Made by a program: the position numbers and the translations under genes. This document shows, in pieces, positions 1 through 7,596 of a stretch of DNA of 45,506 bases. The first letter of the stretch is position 1; every line of letters starts with the position of its first letter. The stretch comes from Treponema sp. GTDB taxonomy: Bacteria > Spirochaetota > Spirochaetia > Treponematales > Treponemataceae. The DNA lies in the NCBI GenBank assembly GCA_022640795.1, contig JALCCK010000017.1, positions 1 through 45,506 of the forward strand, read 5' to 3'. The notes under the pieces are model-generated. The model worked only from the letters and a program-made list of their open reading frames with translations. It was not told the DNA's origin and searched no databases.

Positions 1-245
1 TATGAACTTTGGTAAACCGGGTCATAAAGCGCAAGGTTTCTTTCTTTATAGTACGCGAGCCATTTTGCAGGATAATTTGAGACGAGATCAAATTTTCTGT
101 TTTTTTCACTGATTGACGACGGCGACTGGTCTCCGAATGTAAAGTATTCGAATCCGTAGCTTTTGATAAACGACAGAAAGTTGTCCTGCAGTTTCTTTTT
201 TGTGGCAGCCATATTCGATATGGTTATAAATTCCAAAAGATCCAT
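1..245 (-). CDS. LuxR-family regulator, autoinducer-binding domain (partial, runs off left edge)
   Basis: The first 81 codons of a minus-strand gene are visible; the rest lies beyond position 1. The ATG at 245 has a GGGGAGAG ribosome site 6 bases upstream. Residues 57-77 match the signature of LuxR-type acyl-homoserine-lactone-binding domains: NYP, W62, Y66, D75 and P76, with the same W-(4)-Y-(9)-DP spacing as W57/Y61/D70/P71 of TraR/LuxR. In characterised members W and D contact the lactone head group and Y lines the acyl pocket. The DNA-binding half is not in the window, so this could also be a stand-alone ligand domain. It is divergent from a D-2-hydroxyacid dehydrogenase, which may be its target. 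Such receptors are not usual in spirochaetes; no synthase is visible here, so a LuxR solo is the simplest reading. The domain call is fairly secure, the ligand is unknown. Confidence 0.72.
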   Translation of the reverse strand, partial: MDLLEFITISNMAATKKKLQDNFLSFIKSYGFEYFTFGDQSPSSISEKNRKFDLVSNYPAKWLAYYKERNLALYDPVYQSS

Positions 246-266
246 ACGATGCTCTCCCCTGCAGCC

Positions 267-338
267 AGTTTAGCAAAAAGTAAAAGACCTGATCAAGGTT
301 CCTGACCGGTTGCACCGGACCTCTCTTTTTGCTAAAGT
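267..338. promoter_or_regulatory. Symmetric divergent promoter pair with central dyads
   Basis: The minus-strand promoter has -35 TTGATC (291-296), an 18-base spacer and -10 TAAACT (267-272). The plus-strand promoter has -35 TTGCAC (310-315), a 17-base spacer and -10 TAAAGT (333-338). Both -10 boxes lie in the same extended context CTTTTTGCTAAA, so 269-280 and 325-336 form a perfect 12-base inverted repeat. Between them lie two dyads, ACCTgatcaAGGT (287-299) and CCGGTtgcACCGG (306-318), the second overlapping the plus -35. They are candidate operator sites for the LuxR-type protein. Confidence 0.55.
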
Positions 339-379
339 TAGACAGATATTTCAGACTGCTGATAACGGAGAACAATGCA

Positions 380-1354
380 ATGAAAAAACAAACGATTCTT
401 ATTGATTTTCCGGAAGAGTTCCGGGCCGACCACGAAAAACTGCAGCGTTGTATTCCCGATGCGGAGTTTATGTATGCCGGAACAGAACCGGATACAACGA
501 TGCTGGCTGCTGCTGATATCATCGTCGGGCTTCCCCGGCCGGATCTTTTGAAAAATACGCGGCAGCTCAAATGGCTGCAGATACTGAGCGCCGGTGCCGA
601 CCGGTATGTCGTACCGGGAATTCTGCCGGAAGATACGATACTTACCAATGCTACCGGCGCTTATGGAAAATCCATGGGTGAATTCATGATTTGTGCCGTC
701 CTGAGTCTTATGCTTGACTTTCCGCATTATCGGGACAATCAGAAAAAACATGTATGGAAAAACAGCGGCAACGTCCGGCATATTGCCGGAACGACGGCGC
801 TTGTCATCGGATTCGGCAATATCGGCAGGGAATTCGCGGTACGATATAAAGCACTCGGCGGACGGATTATCGGGGTAAAACGGACGCCTGCTAAAGAAAA
901 ACCGGACTATGCGGACGAGCTGCATACGATAGACGAGCTTGATTCGCTTATACCGCGGGCGGATGTTATAACCCTGAGCGTTCCGTCAACAAAAGAAACA
1001 GCGCAGCTGTTCGGAGCGGAACAGCTTTCACGAATGAAATCCGGCGCACTGCTCGTTAATGTCGGCCGCGGAACGGCTGTTGACACAACAGCGCTTTCGG
1101 ATGCACTTTATGCCGGAAAGATAGGAGGAGCGGCGCTTGATGTAACGGCTCCCGAACCGCTTCCTGCCGGTCATCCGTTGTGGGATGCACCCCGCACCAT
1201 AATCACTCCGCATGTTTCCGGTGGATGGGAAGTTCCCGAAAACACCGGGCGGGTACTTGAAATTGTTTACGAAAATCTCAGACGGTATGCGCAGGGGCAG
1301 CCGCTTCTGAATGTTGTAGATCGAAAAACCGGATACTGCGTTTCCGGAAACTGA
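380..1354 (+). CDS. D-isomer-specific 2-hydroxyacid dehydrogenase
   Basis: A 324-residue NAD(P)-dependent oxidoreductase that interconverts a 2-hydroxyacid and the 2-oxoacid in the cytoplasm; the substrate cannot be read from sequence. The nucleotide-binding motif GFGNIG lies near residue 145. The family catalytic triad is present: Arg in NVGRG, Glu in APEPLP and His in TPHVSG. The ATG at 380 is chosen because GGAG (367-370) sits 9 bases upstream; an in-frame ATG at 329 overlaps the promoter region. The gene is divergent from the LuxR-type regulator and converges on the diguanylate cyclase gene with only 3 bases between stop codons. The size fits the glyoxylate/hydroxypyruvate-reductase-like branch, but that is not proven. 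Confidence 0.85.
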   Translation: MKKQTILIDFPEEFRADHEKLQRCIPDAEFMYAGTEPDTTMLAAADIIVGLPRPDLLKNTRQLKWLQILSAGADRYVVPGILPEDTILTNATGAYGKSMGEFMICAVLSLMLDFPHYRDNQKKHVWKNSGNVRHIAGTTALVIGFGNIGREFAVRYKALGGRIIGVKRTPAKEKPDYADELHTIDELDSLIPRADVITLSVPSTKETAQLFGAEQLSRMKSGALLVNVGRGTAVDTTALSDALYAGKIGGAALDVTAPEPLPAGHPLWDAPRTIITPHVSGGWEVPENTGRVLEIVYENLRRYAQGQPLLNVVDRKTGYCVSGN

Positions 1355-1357
1355 AAC

Positions 1358-2917
1358 TCAGAGAAAGACATACTGGTTTTTCCCTTTATTTTTTGCTTTA
1401 TACATTGCGTCGTCAGCCTTGGTAATGAGGCTGTCTATGGAATAGTCAAAATTCTGGTCACCGACAGTCAGACCTATGCTGGCGCCGATTTTTACCGTCG
1501 CCATGCTTAAAACAAAGCGTTCTGAAAGACGCTTGATAATTTTTTCCGCTATTCGTTCACAATCCTTTTTCTCGGTAAGTCGTGAAAGAATGATAATGAA
1601 TTCATCACCGCCGTACCGGGCAACCGTATCTGATTTTCTGGTACAATCTTTGAGACGTTCACCGACCTGCTGCAACAGTTCGTCGCCCGCTGTATGACCG
1701 TAAATATCATTAACCAGCTTAAAACCGTCAAGGTCTATAAACAGAACGGCAAAGATAAATGAATACCGCCGGGCCAGCTTTATCGTGCGGTCTATCCGTT
1801 CAAAAAGCAGATTCCGGTTCGGTAATTTTGTCAGCGCATCATAAAGCGCGGTCTGTTTCAGTGTTTTTTTATACTGTGCCCGCTGGGTAAATACCACTGC
1901 ATAAATAAACGACAGCAAAAAAAGCAGCGGCAGTATAATGAGCGAATCTTTGCCATATTTCCGGTAAATCTGCGATTGCGAGATGCCCATATCTTTGAAC
2001 GGAATGGAATACTCGAGAATCCACTTTTCGGTAGGCGCGCCACCGTATTTTTCCGACAGTGGTGAAATGAGAACAGACGAGATCAGTTTTTCTCCGAAAA
2101 GCTGCTGTGTTCCGCCCGTACGGGAAATTATCTGCCATTCCTTCGGAAACATGACCGGCATCCGGATATTTTTTCTGCCGGCATACATAAAACCCCAGTT
2201 CATTTCCGGATTATCGCTGTACAGCCAGTATCCTTCCCGATTGTAAAGCGAAACGCTTCCAACCGAATGATAGGAAGAATTTCTGATGGCGGACAGAATA
2301 TTTTCTCCGCTGTAATTGAGCATGACCGCACCTTGCAGACGGTACTGATCGTTATAGATTCCAAGTCCGAACCGGATCATCGGTTTCAACGGAAGTTCAA
2401 CGCTGCCATTATTCCCGGCCGCAAGATCAAACGGTGCCATGTAAATATCAACAGGATTCTGTTCTTTTATCTTCTCAAACGATGTGTCTGTTTTTTCAGG
2501 ATTGGAATATGCAGCTGCCGTTCCGTTCCGGAAATTCACGCTGAGGAGTTCTCTGCCGGATAAATCCAGCAGTCTGATTTTGTCATAAATCTGCCGGGCA
2601 TTTGAAAAGGCAATAAATTCGTTCTGAACGGCAGCCAAAGATGAATTGTCTCCGGCCCAGTGCAGCACTTCTTCATTTTTGGTCAGAAACTGTAAATCGG
2701 AAATTACCAAATCAAAATGCGAATGAATAATAGAACTTAAATAGTCAATATGTTTGGCAGATTCCTCTCTGTAATTTTCTATGACATTCTGTTTTTCAAT
2801 TTTTTTAAACTGGAAAAAAATGAAAGTATAGAGAACACTGAGTACAACGGAACTGAGCAAAAAAACTTTTAAAACAGAACCAATATGTTTTTGACCGCGA
2901 TATTTGATATACTGCAT
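1358..2917 (-). CDS. Membrane sensor diguanylate cyclase (GGDEF)
   Basis: A 519-residue inner-membrane protein predicted to make cyclic di-GMP from two GTP. Residues 16-36 form a first membrane helix, about 37-323 an extracytoplasmic Cache-like sensor region, 325-344 a second helix, and 355-519 a GGDEF domain. The active site is intact: the metal-binding region FIDLDGF and GGDEF at 436-440. An RxxD inhibitory site (RKSD, 427-430) sits exactly five residues before GGDEF, so product feedback inhibition is likely. No EAL or HD-GYP domain is present. The start at 2917 keeps the whole first helix; the nearest Shine-Dalgarno-like AGGAAG is rather far upstream. It is downstream of, and codirectional with, a TetR gene 63 bases away. 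Sensor ligand unknown. Confidence 0.88.
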   Translation of the reverse strand: MQYIKYRGQKHIGSVLKVFLLSSVVLSVLYTFIFFQFKKIEKQNVIENYREESAKHIDYLSSIIHSHFDLVISDLQFLTKNEEVLHWAGDNSSLAAVQNEFIAFSNARQIYDKIRLLDLSGRELLSVNFRNGTAAAYSNPEKTDTSFEKIKEQNPVDIYMAPFDLAAGNNGSVELPLKPMIRFGLGIYNDQYRLQGAVMLNYSGENILSAIRNSSYHSVGSVSLYNREGYWLYSDNPEMNWGFMYAGRKNIRMPVMFPKEWQIISRTGGTQQLFGEKLISSVLISPLSEKYGGAPTEKWILEYSIPFKDMGISQSQIYRKYGKDSLIILPLLFLLSFIYAVVFTQRAQYKKTLKQTALYDALTKLPNRNLLFERIDRTIKLARRYSFIFAVLFIDLDGFKLVNDIYGHTAGDELLQQVGERLKDCTRKSDTVARYGGDEFIIILSRLTEKKDCERIAEKIIKRLSERFVLSMATVKIGASIGLTVGDQNFDYSIDSLITKADDAMYKAKNKGKNQYVFL

Positions 2918-2980
2918 GTACTACTGTAAAACTTCCTGCTCCCGGAGATTTTTCTCTCACTCGTTTAAAATATACGGCTA

Positions 2981-3583
2981 TCAATTATGAGAAGCAAGTA
3001 TTCCGTCTACCGCCATATTGAGGGAACCACGGATATCATCCATATTCTTTTCCCCCAGCAGCGACAGTCTGAAAATAGCAGATTCGATTAAGCCGTACAG
3101 CAGTTCATTCAAAGTTTTTACATTGAGTTTTTTAAATTCGCCATTCTGCATACCCCTGATAATAACGGTACTCATCAAATGACGCAGGCGCACCAGCCGC
3201 CGGCGGACCCGGGTTCCGGTATCAACACCCGTCTTTTGCAGTTGCATAAGATACGACAGCAAAACGACAAAAAGCTGGCTGTTTTCCTCACAACCATCAA
3301 TAATACGCATCAGTATTTTTCGAAGCGCGTCTTCCGCTGTCTGTTTCCGGTCGTCAAGAATTTCTATAAGCATAACTTCAAAACCGGCTGTCAGCTGTTT
3401 TATGCTCCATAAAAATATTTCCCGTTTGTTTTTAAAATAAATATACAGCGTCGTCCGCGTAATCCCGCACCGGTCGGCAATTTTCTGAAACGTTACGTCT
3501 TCATATCCTTCTTCACAAAAAACCTCGAGCGCTTTCGCCAGTATTTCATGCCGTCGTTTTTCATGTTCAACAACAATTGCCAT
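2981..3583 (-). CDS. TetR/AcrR-family transcriptional regulator
   Basis: A 200-residue one-component regulator. Residues 9-55 form the TetR DNA-binding domain: helix-turn-helix around TFQKIADRCGITRTTLYIYF followed by KNKREIF. The remaining alpha-helical part is the ligand and dimer domain, with no recognisable ligand. The start at 3583 has AGGGAAGG 7 bases upstream. It follows the rRNA methyltransferase gene by 24 bases and precedes the diguanylate cyclase gene, so it may regulate that group or itself. Target genes cannot be read from the sequence. Confidence 0.85.
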   Translation of the reverse strand: MAIVVEHEKRRHEILAKALEVFCEEGYEDVTFQKIADRCGITRTTLYIYFKNKREIFLWSIKQLTAGFEVMLIEILDDRKQTAEDALRKILMRIIDGCEENSQLFVVLLSYLMQLQKTGVDTGTRVRRRLVRLRHLMSTVIIRGMQNGEFKKLNVKTLNELLYGLIESAIFRLSLLGEKNMDDIRGSLNMAVDGILASHN

Positions 3584-3607
3584 TTTACAAACCTTCCCTT
3601 TTCGTTT

Positions 3608-4801
3608 TTACGTACATTTCCTGTCGTGACGGCCGGTATTCTGAGTCCCTTCGTATACGTAAAAACAGGTATCAAGATTGCCGGCCTTTACGTTCTTCAG
3701 CAGTGTTGCATAACGCCCGATGCATTCCTGAAATTTCTTCCGCGGAGTTATAACCCCCATTTCCCATCCGGGAAAATTCGTAAAAAGACACGACATGTCC
3801 TTGTAGAGGTTTTCCGCTTCGGTCTCGTCGCCCAGACGGTCTCCATACGGCGGATTGCAGATTAAAAGCCCCTGTTCATACGGAGCGCTCAAATCACGAA
3901 AATCTGCCTGCACGAAATCGGGCCGCGGGACCAGTGCATCGCTGCCGATAAGCTGTAATGCCCGGCCGGCAGTCACGCAGGCATGCTCCGCATTTTGCCG
4001 GGCCCGTTCAACTGCAGCCGCATCTATATCGGAACCGGTTATACGGGCCGTAACGTCGGTCCGTATCTTTGCCGCTTCCTTTTTTTTCAGTTCAAGCGCC
4101 CGCTGCTGATTATAGATCCGGAGGTTTTCAAGTGCAAAATGCCGGCCGAATCCCGGTGCTATATCATACGCATACAGAACAGCTTCCGTTGCAAACGTTC
4201 CCGACCCGCAGAACGGATCGTGAAGCGGTGTTTTACGCCGCCACATCATCATCTGCAGAAGAACAGCAGCGGTAGTTTCCCGAATCGGTGCAGGACCGCC
4301 TTCCGTCCGATACCCCCGCTTATGCAGCGCAGGTCCTGAAAGGTCAAGCAGAAGTTCTGCCTGATTCTCTTCTATATAGACACGGACATCACTTTCCGCA
4401 CCAGTTTCCGGCATAGTCGTCATATGCCATACGTCTCCGAGCTTCTTGTAAACAGCCTTCTGAACCATACCCTGAACACTGTGTTCCGAATTAAGCCGGC
4501 TGCGGTACGTACGTACTTTATCGACGACGACTTTTGTATCTTTATGAAAAAAATCCTGCCAGTTTACCGCATATGCCCCGTCGAACAGGGAATCAAAATC
4601 TTCCGCCTTATAACAGGCTGCCTGCAGATAAACACGGTCCGCCGTCCGCAGGCACAGGTTGCATAAATATAATGCATCGTCATCTGCCGTAAATGCAACC
4701 CGTCCGGGAGCGTTTCCCGACAGCTTATATCCCAGACGTTTGACTTCATTTCCGAGCACCTTTTCGGCGCCCACGGCGCAAAGCGCCACTAATGTATTCA
4801 T
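3608..4801 (-). CDS. THUMP-domain 23S rRNA methyltransferase (RlmL/YpsC-like)
   Basis: A SAM-dependent RNA methyltransferase of about 397 residues, expected to make N2-methylguanosine in 23S rRNA. The N-terminal ferredoxin-like and THUMP regions (about 1-150) recognise RNA. The catalytic Rossmann domain carries the SAM motif DPFCGSGTFATEA and the N6/N2-type catalytic motif NPPYGDRLG. The length fits the single-domain RlmL/YpsC group, without the extra RlmK methyltransferase. The ATG at 4801 was chosen because family members begin about there (MNTLVALCAVGAEK); an in-frame ATG at 4843 would add 14 residues, and neither has a clear ribosome site. Upstream is the pyrimidine operon, downstream tetR. 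Confidence 0.85.
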   Translation of the reverse strand: MNTLVALCAVGAEKVLGNEVKRLGYKLSGNAPGRVAFTADDDALYLCNLCLRTADRVYLQAACYKAEDFDSLFDGAYAVNWQDFFHKDTKVVVDKVRTYRSRLNSEHSVQGMVQKAVYKKLGDVWHMTTMPETGAESDVRVYIEENQAELLLDLSGPALHKRGYRTEGGPAPIRETTAAVLLQMMMWRRKTPLHDPFCGSGTFATEAVLYAYDIAPGFGRHFALENLRIYNQQRALELKKKEAAKIRTDVTARITGSDIDAAAVERARQNAEHACVTAGRALQLIGSDALVPRPDFVQADFRDLSAPYEQGLLICNPPYGDRLGDETEAENLYKDMSCLFTNFPGWEMGVITPRKKFQECIGRYATLLKNVKAGNLDTCFYVYEGTQNTGRHDRKCT

Positions 4802-4866
4802 ACGGACAACGTAACACTTTTTCAGGTTATGTTCAATTGTCATCCGGAATTCAAAAACCGGACCGT

Positions 4867-6630
4867 TTATTTTAAAATGATTCCGCGCATATCATCTATA
4901 GTACGATACCCCTTCCGCTTCATAAAGCCGCTGAGCCCGGAAATGATTTCAATCATGGCGGTCGGACGGGCAAACGTCGTTGTACCGACAGCTACTGCGG
5001 AAGCTCCCGCCATAATAAATTCGACTGCGTCACGCCAGTCTGCAAGTCCGCCGATGCCGATAATAGGAATCCGGTCCGTTTCCGGAAGACGGTTCATTGC
5101 CTGCGCTGTCTCGTAAACCAGCCGTACCGCCATAGGACGAACGGCAGGACCGCCGAATCCGGCTTTTACCTTATCGAATACCGGAACTCCCCGTTCGATA
5201 TCAACAGCCACGCCCTGAAATGAATTACATAAACTTATTGCGTCCGCTCCTGCTTTCCGGCAGGCCATTGCAACTGCAGCAGGATCAGGGGCCTGCGGCG
5301 TAAGTTTTACAATCAGGGGCTTCGTGGTCACGGCCCGGACAGCAGCAGTAATTCTGTTCGCCGCATCGCATTCCATTCCCCAGGCAGCTCCTCCGGTAGA
5401 AACATTCGGACACGAAATATTCAGTTCGACAAGCGGAACAGCCGTTTTATCCAGAAGTTTCGCTCCTTCAACATAGCTTTCGAGCGTCGAACCGGACAGA
5501 TTTGCAATAATGACGGGTTCCAGCCGGAGCATGTCCTGCAGTTCGTATGTTATAAAGTGAGGAATTCCGGGATTCTGCAGCCCGATGGAATTCATAAGTC
5601 CCGACGGAGTTTCCCAAAGCCGCGTACCGCTGTTCCCTTCCCGCGGTTCCAGCGTAACGCCCTTTGAACAAATCGCACCGAGCGCATTCACGTCCATTAC
5701 CGGCATATATTCCGTACCGAACCCGAACGTTCCGCTGGAAGCGATAACGGGATTCCGCAAACGGACGCCGCCTATAACGACTGAAAGATCCGGTTCGCTG
5801 TGCAGCGGCTGCAGCCGGGGAACCGATTTCGGTTTTTCAAAAATCAAAACCGAAGCATTAAAGACAGGACCTTCTTTGCAGCAGCGCTTGTTCCCTTCCG
5901 TAGTCGGGATTGTACAGCCAAGACAGACACCCATTCCGCAGGCCATCCGCTGCTCCATGCTTATCCAGCACGGAACGTCCGCCTCAGCACAGATTTGCTG
6001 AACATAGGCAAGCAGTGGAGCCGGACCGCACGCATATACTTCGCGGTAAGCACCGGCTCTCAGTTTTGCAGCGTCCAGTGCAACGGGAAACATGCCCATG
6101 ATTCCCACGCTGCCGTCATCGGTCGTTATAACAAGTTGCCGGGGATGAATATGCTCAAGACCGTAACTGCCGCTTTTATAACTTGCGAAAAAATCGTAAC
6201 TTTCCGGCGGCAGCGTTTCGGCAAAACCGGCTACCGGTGCAATTCCGATACCGCCGCCGATGATGCAGACGGGCCTTTCAGGATCCTGTGGTGCAGGGAA
6301 TATATTACCGAGCGGTCCCAGCAGTTCGACGCTGTCTCCCGTTTCAAGACGGCACAATTCTCCGGTTCCCGGACCTTTCTCAAGAATAAGGAATTCGAGG
6401 TCAACGCCGTCCGCCGTCTTCGTATAATGAAAAACGCTTATGGGGCGTCCGAGAAGGACTGCTCCCTGCATTGACCTGAGCATAAAAAACTGCCCGGGAA
6501 CAGGAATTGCAGTATCCGGCACGGCAAAACAGATTTTGAGCAGAAAAACAGAGCCTTCCGGGCGGGCACCGGGTTCAACGGTACAGCAGGTAACGGTTCC
6601 TCTTCCCAGAACTGGTACGGTATGTTCCAT
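4867..6630 (-). CDS. pyrK-pyrD: Fused dihydroorotate dehydrogenase B: PyrK electron-transfer + PyrD catalytic
   Basis: A 587-residue fusion of the two class 1B dihydroorotate dehydrogenase subunits, normally separate genes. Residues 1-265 are PyrK-like: FAD-binding LGRPISVF (60-67), NAD-binding GGGIGIAP (125-132) and a [2Fe-2S] cysteine cluster C231, C236, C239, C250. Residues 283-587 are the FMN barrel of PyrD: NISCPN with catalytic C407, and FMN-phosphate loop IIGIGGLADW. It would oxidise dihydroorotate to orotate and pass electrons to NAD+. The ATG at 6630 has GGGGAGAG 6 bases upstream. It lies 12 bases downstream of pyrF, so orotate-to-UMP steps are grouped. All key residues of both halves are present, so the fusion should be active. 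Confidence 0.93.
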   Translation of the reverse strand: MEHTVPVLGRGTVTCCTVEPGARPEGSVFLLKICFAVPDTAIPVPGQFFMLRSMQGAVLLGRPISVFHYTKTADGVDLEFLILEKGPGTGELCRLETGDSVELLGPLGNIFPAPQDPERPVCIIGGGIGIAPVAGFAETLPPESYDFFASYKSGSYGLEHIHPRQLVITTDDGSVGIMGMFPVALDAAKLRAGAYREVYACGPAPLLAYVQQICAEADVPCWISMEQRMACGMGVCLGCTIPTTEGNKRCCKEGPVFNASVLIFEKPKSVPRLQPLHSEPDLSVVIGGVRLRNPVIASSGTFGFGTEYMPVMDVNALGAICSKGVTLEPREGNSGTRLWETPSGLMNSIGLQNPGIPHFITYELQDMLRLEPVIIANLSGSTLESYVEGAKLLDKTAVPLVELNISCPNVSTGGAAWGMECDAANRITAAVRAVTTKPLIVKLTPQAPDPAAVAMACRKAGADAISLCNSFQGVAVDIERGVPVFDKVKAGFGGPAVRPMAVRLVYETAQAMNRLPETDRIPIIGIGGLADWRDAVEFIMAGASAVAVGTTTFARPTAMIEIISGLSGFMKRKGYRTIDDMRGIILK

Positions 6631-6642
6631 AGTATCTCTCCC

Positions 6643-7581
6643 CTACGACAGTTTTTTTACAGCAGTGAGCAGATCGTTTTTCGCCGCAGCTGCTGCATCT
6701 CCTGCGGCCTGCGCAATATCAGCAAGGCATACGGTTCCGTTTTCAGCACGCGAAGCAAGATTTTTGTCTTTTTTCCAGGCACAGAGTATTCCGCGCGATG
6801 AATTAACGACGCCGCCGGCACGCTCCAGAAGTGCCGCAGCCAGTCCGGCAGCCCCTCCCTGCGCACCGTATCCGGGAACAAGAAAGAAGATGTCAGGATA
6901 AGCGGCCCGTAATGCACACGCATTTGTCTTTTCCGTGCAGCCGACAACAGCACCTACCGGTGAGCAGGAATTTTCCGCATCAGCCTCAGGGCTGCTGTTT
7001 CCGAAATCCGACGCAATCCGTTCAAGGTGCCGGCCGACACGGTCAAGCACAAAGCCACCGGTCTTCAGTTCCTGCTGTTCGATATCCGCCATTCCGGGAT
7101 TCGACGTCCTCAGCAGAACAAAAATTCCTTTACCGCCTTTTTCCGGCCGGCAATAATCGATAAACGGCTGCAGCGTATCAAAACCCATATACGGATTTAC
7201 CGTGATTATATCGGTTTCAAAATCTCCCGTAAAATGTGCACGGGCATACGCAGCTGCCGTATTCGCAATATCACCCCTCTTTATGTCGGAAATAACGGTA
7301 AGGCCTGCGTTTCGTACCAGCCGGAGGGTTTCGGCATACACCTGCATTCCCTCTATGCCCATCGCCTCGTAATACGCTATCTGGACCTTACAGCACGACG
7401 CACTTTTATCTGCAGCGACGCGGCGGATTATTTCCCGATTGTAGGCAAGAACCGCACGGGCAGGACTATCGTATTTTTTTTTCACTGAATCCGGAAGATA
7501 GGAAGGATCGGTGTCGAGACCGACGCACAGCGGACCGTTCGCTGCCGCACGGGAGCGCAGCAGCTGCATCTGATATTCCAT
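6643..7581 (-). CDS. pyrF: Orotidine 5'-phosphate decarboxylase
   Basis: A 312-residue enzyme that decarboxylates OMP to UMP, the last step of de novo UMP synthesis. The length and the catalytic motif SDIKRGDIANTA place it in the longer type-2 (subfamily 2) OMP decarboxylases; the Asp-Lys-Asp charge network is intact. The substrate-binding start VGLDTDPSYLP is also typical. The ATG at 7581 is preferred over one at 7587 because GGGAG lies 7 bases upstream of the former and only 1 base from the latter. It sits between the acyl-CoA ligase (15 bases) and pyrK-pyrD (12 bases), so the three are probably cotranscribed. Confidence 0.92.
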   Translation of the reverse strand: MEYQMQLLRSRAAANGPLCVGLDTDPSYLPDSVKKKYDSPARAVLAYNREIIRRVAADKSASCCKVQIAYYEAMGIEGMQVYAETLRLVRNAGLTVISDIKRGDIANTAAAYARAHFTGDFETDIITVNPYMGFDTLQPFIDYCRPEKGGKGIFVLLRTSNPGMADIEQQELKTGGFVLDRVGRHLERIASDFGNSSPEADAENSCSPVGAVVGCTEKTNACALRAAYPDIFFLVPGYGAQGGAAGLAAALLERAGGVVNSSRGILCAWKKDKNLASRAENGTVCLADIAQAAGDAAAAAKNDLLTAVKKLS

Positions 7582-7596
7582 AAACATACTCCCGTT

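Noticed and set aside
5800..6474. 224-codon plus-strand frame opposite pyrK-pyrD
   Set aside because: Shadow of the fused gene, with no ribosome site or family features.
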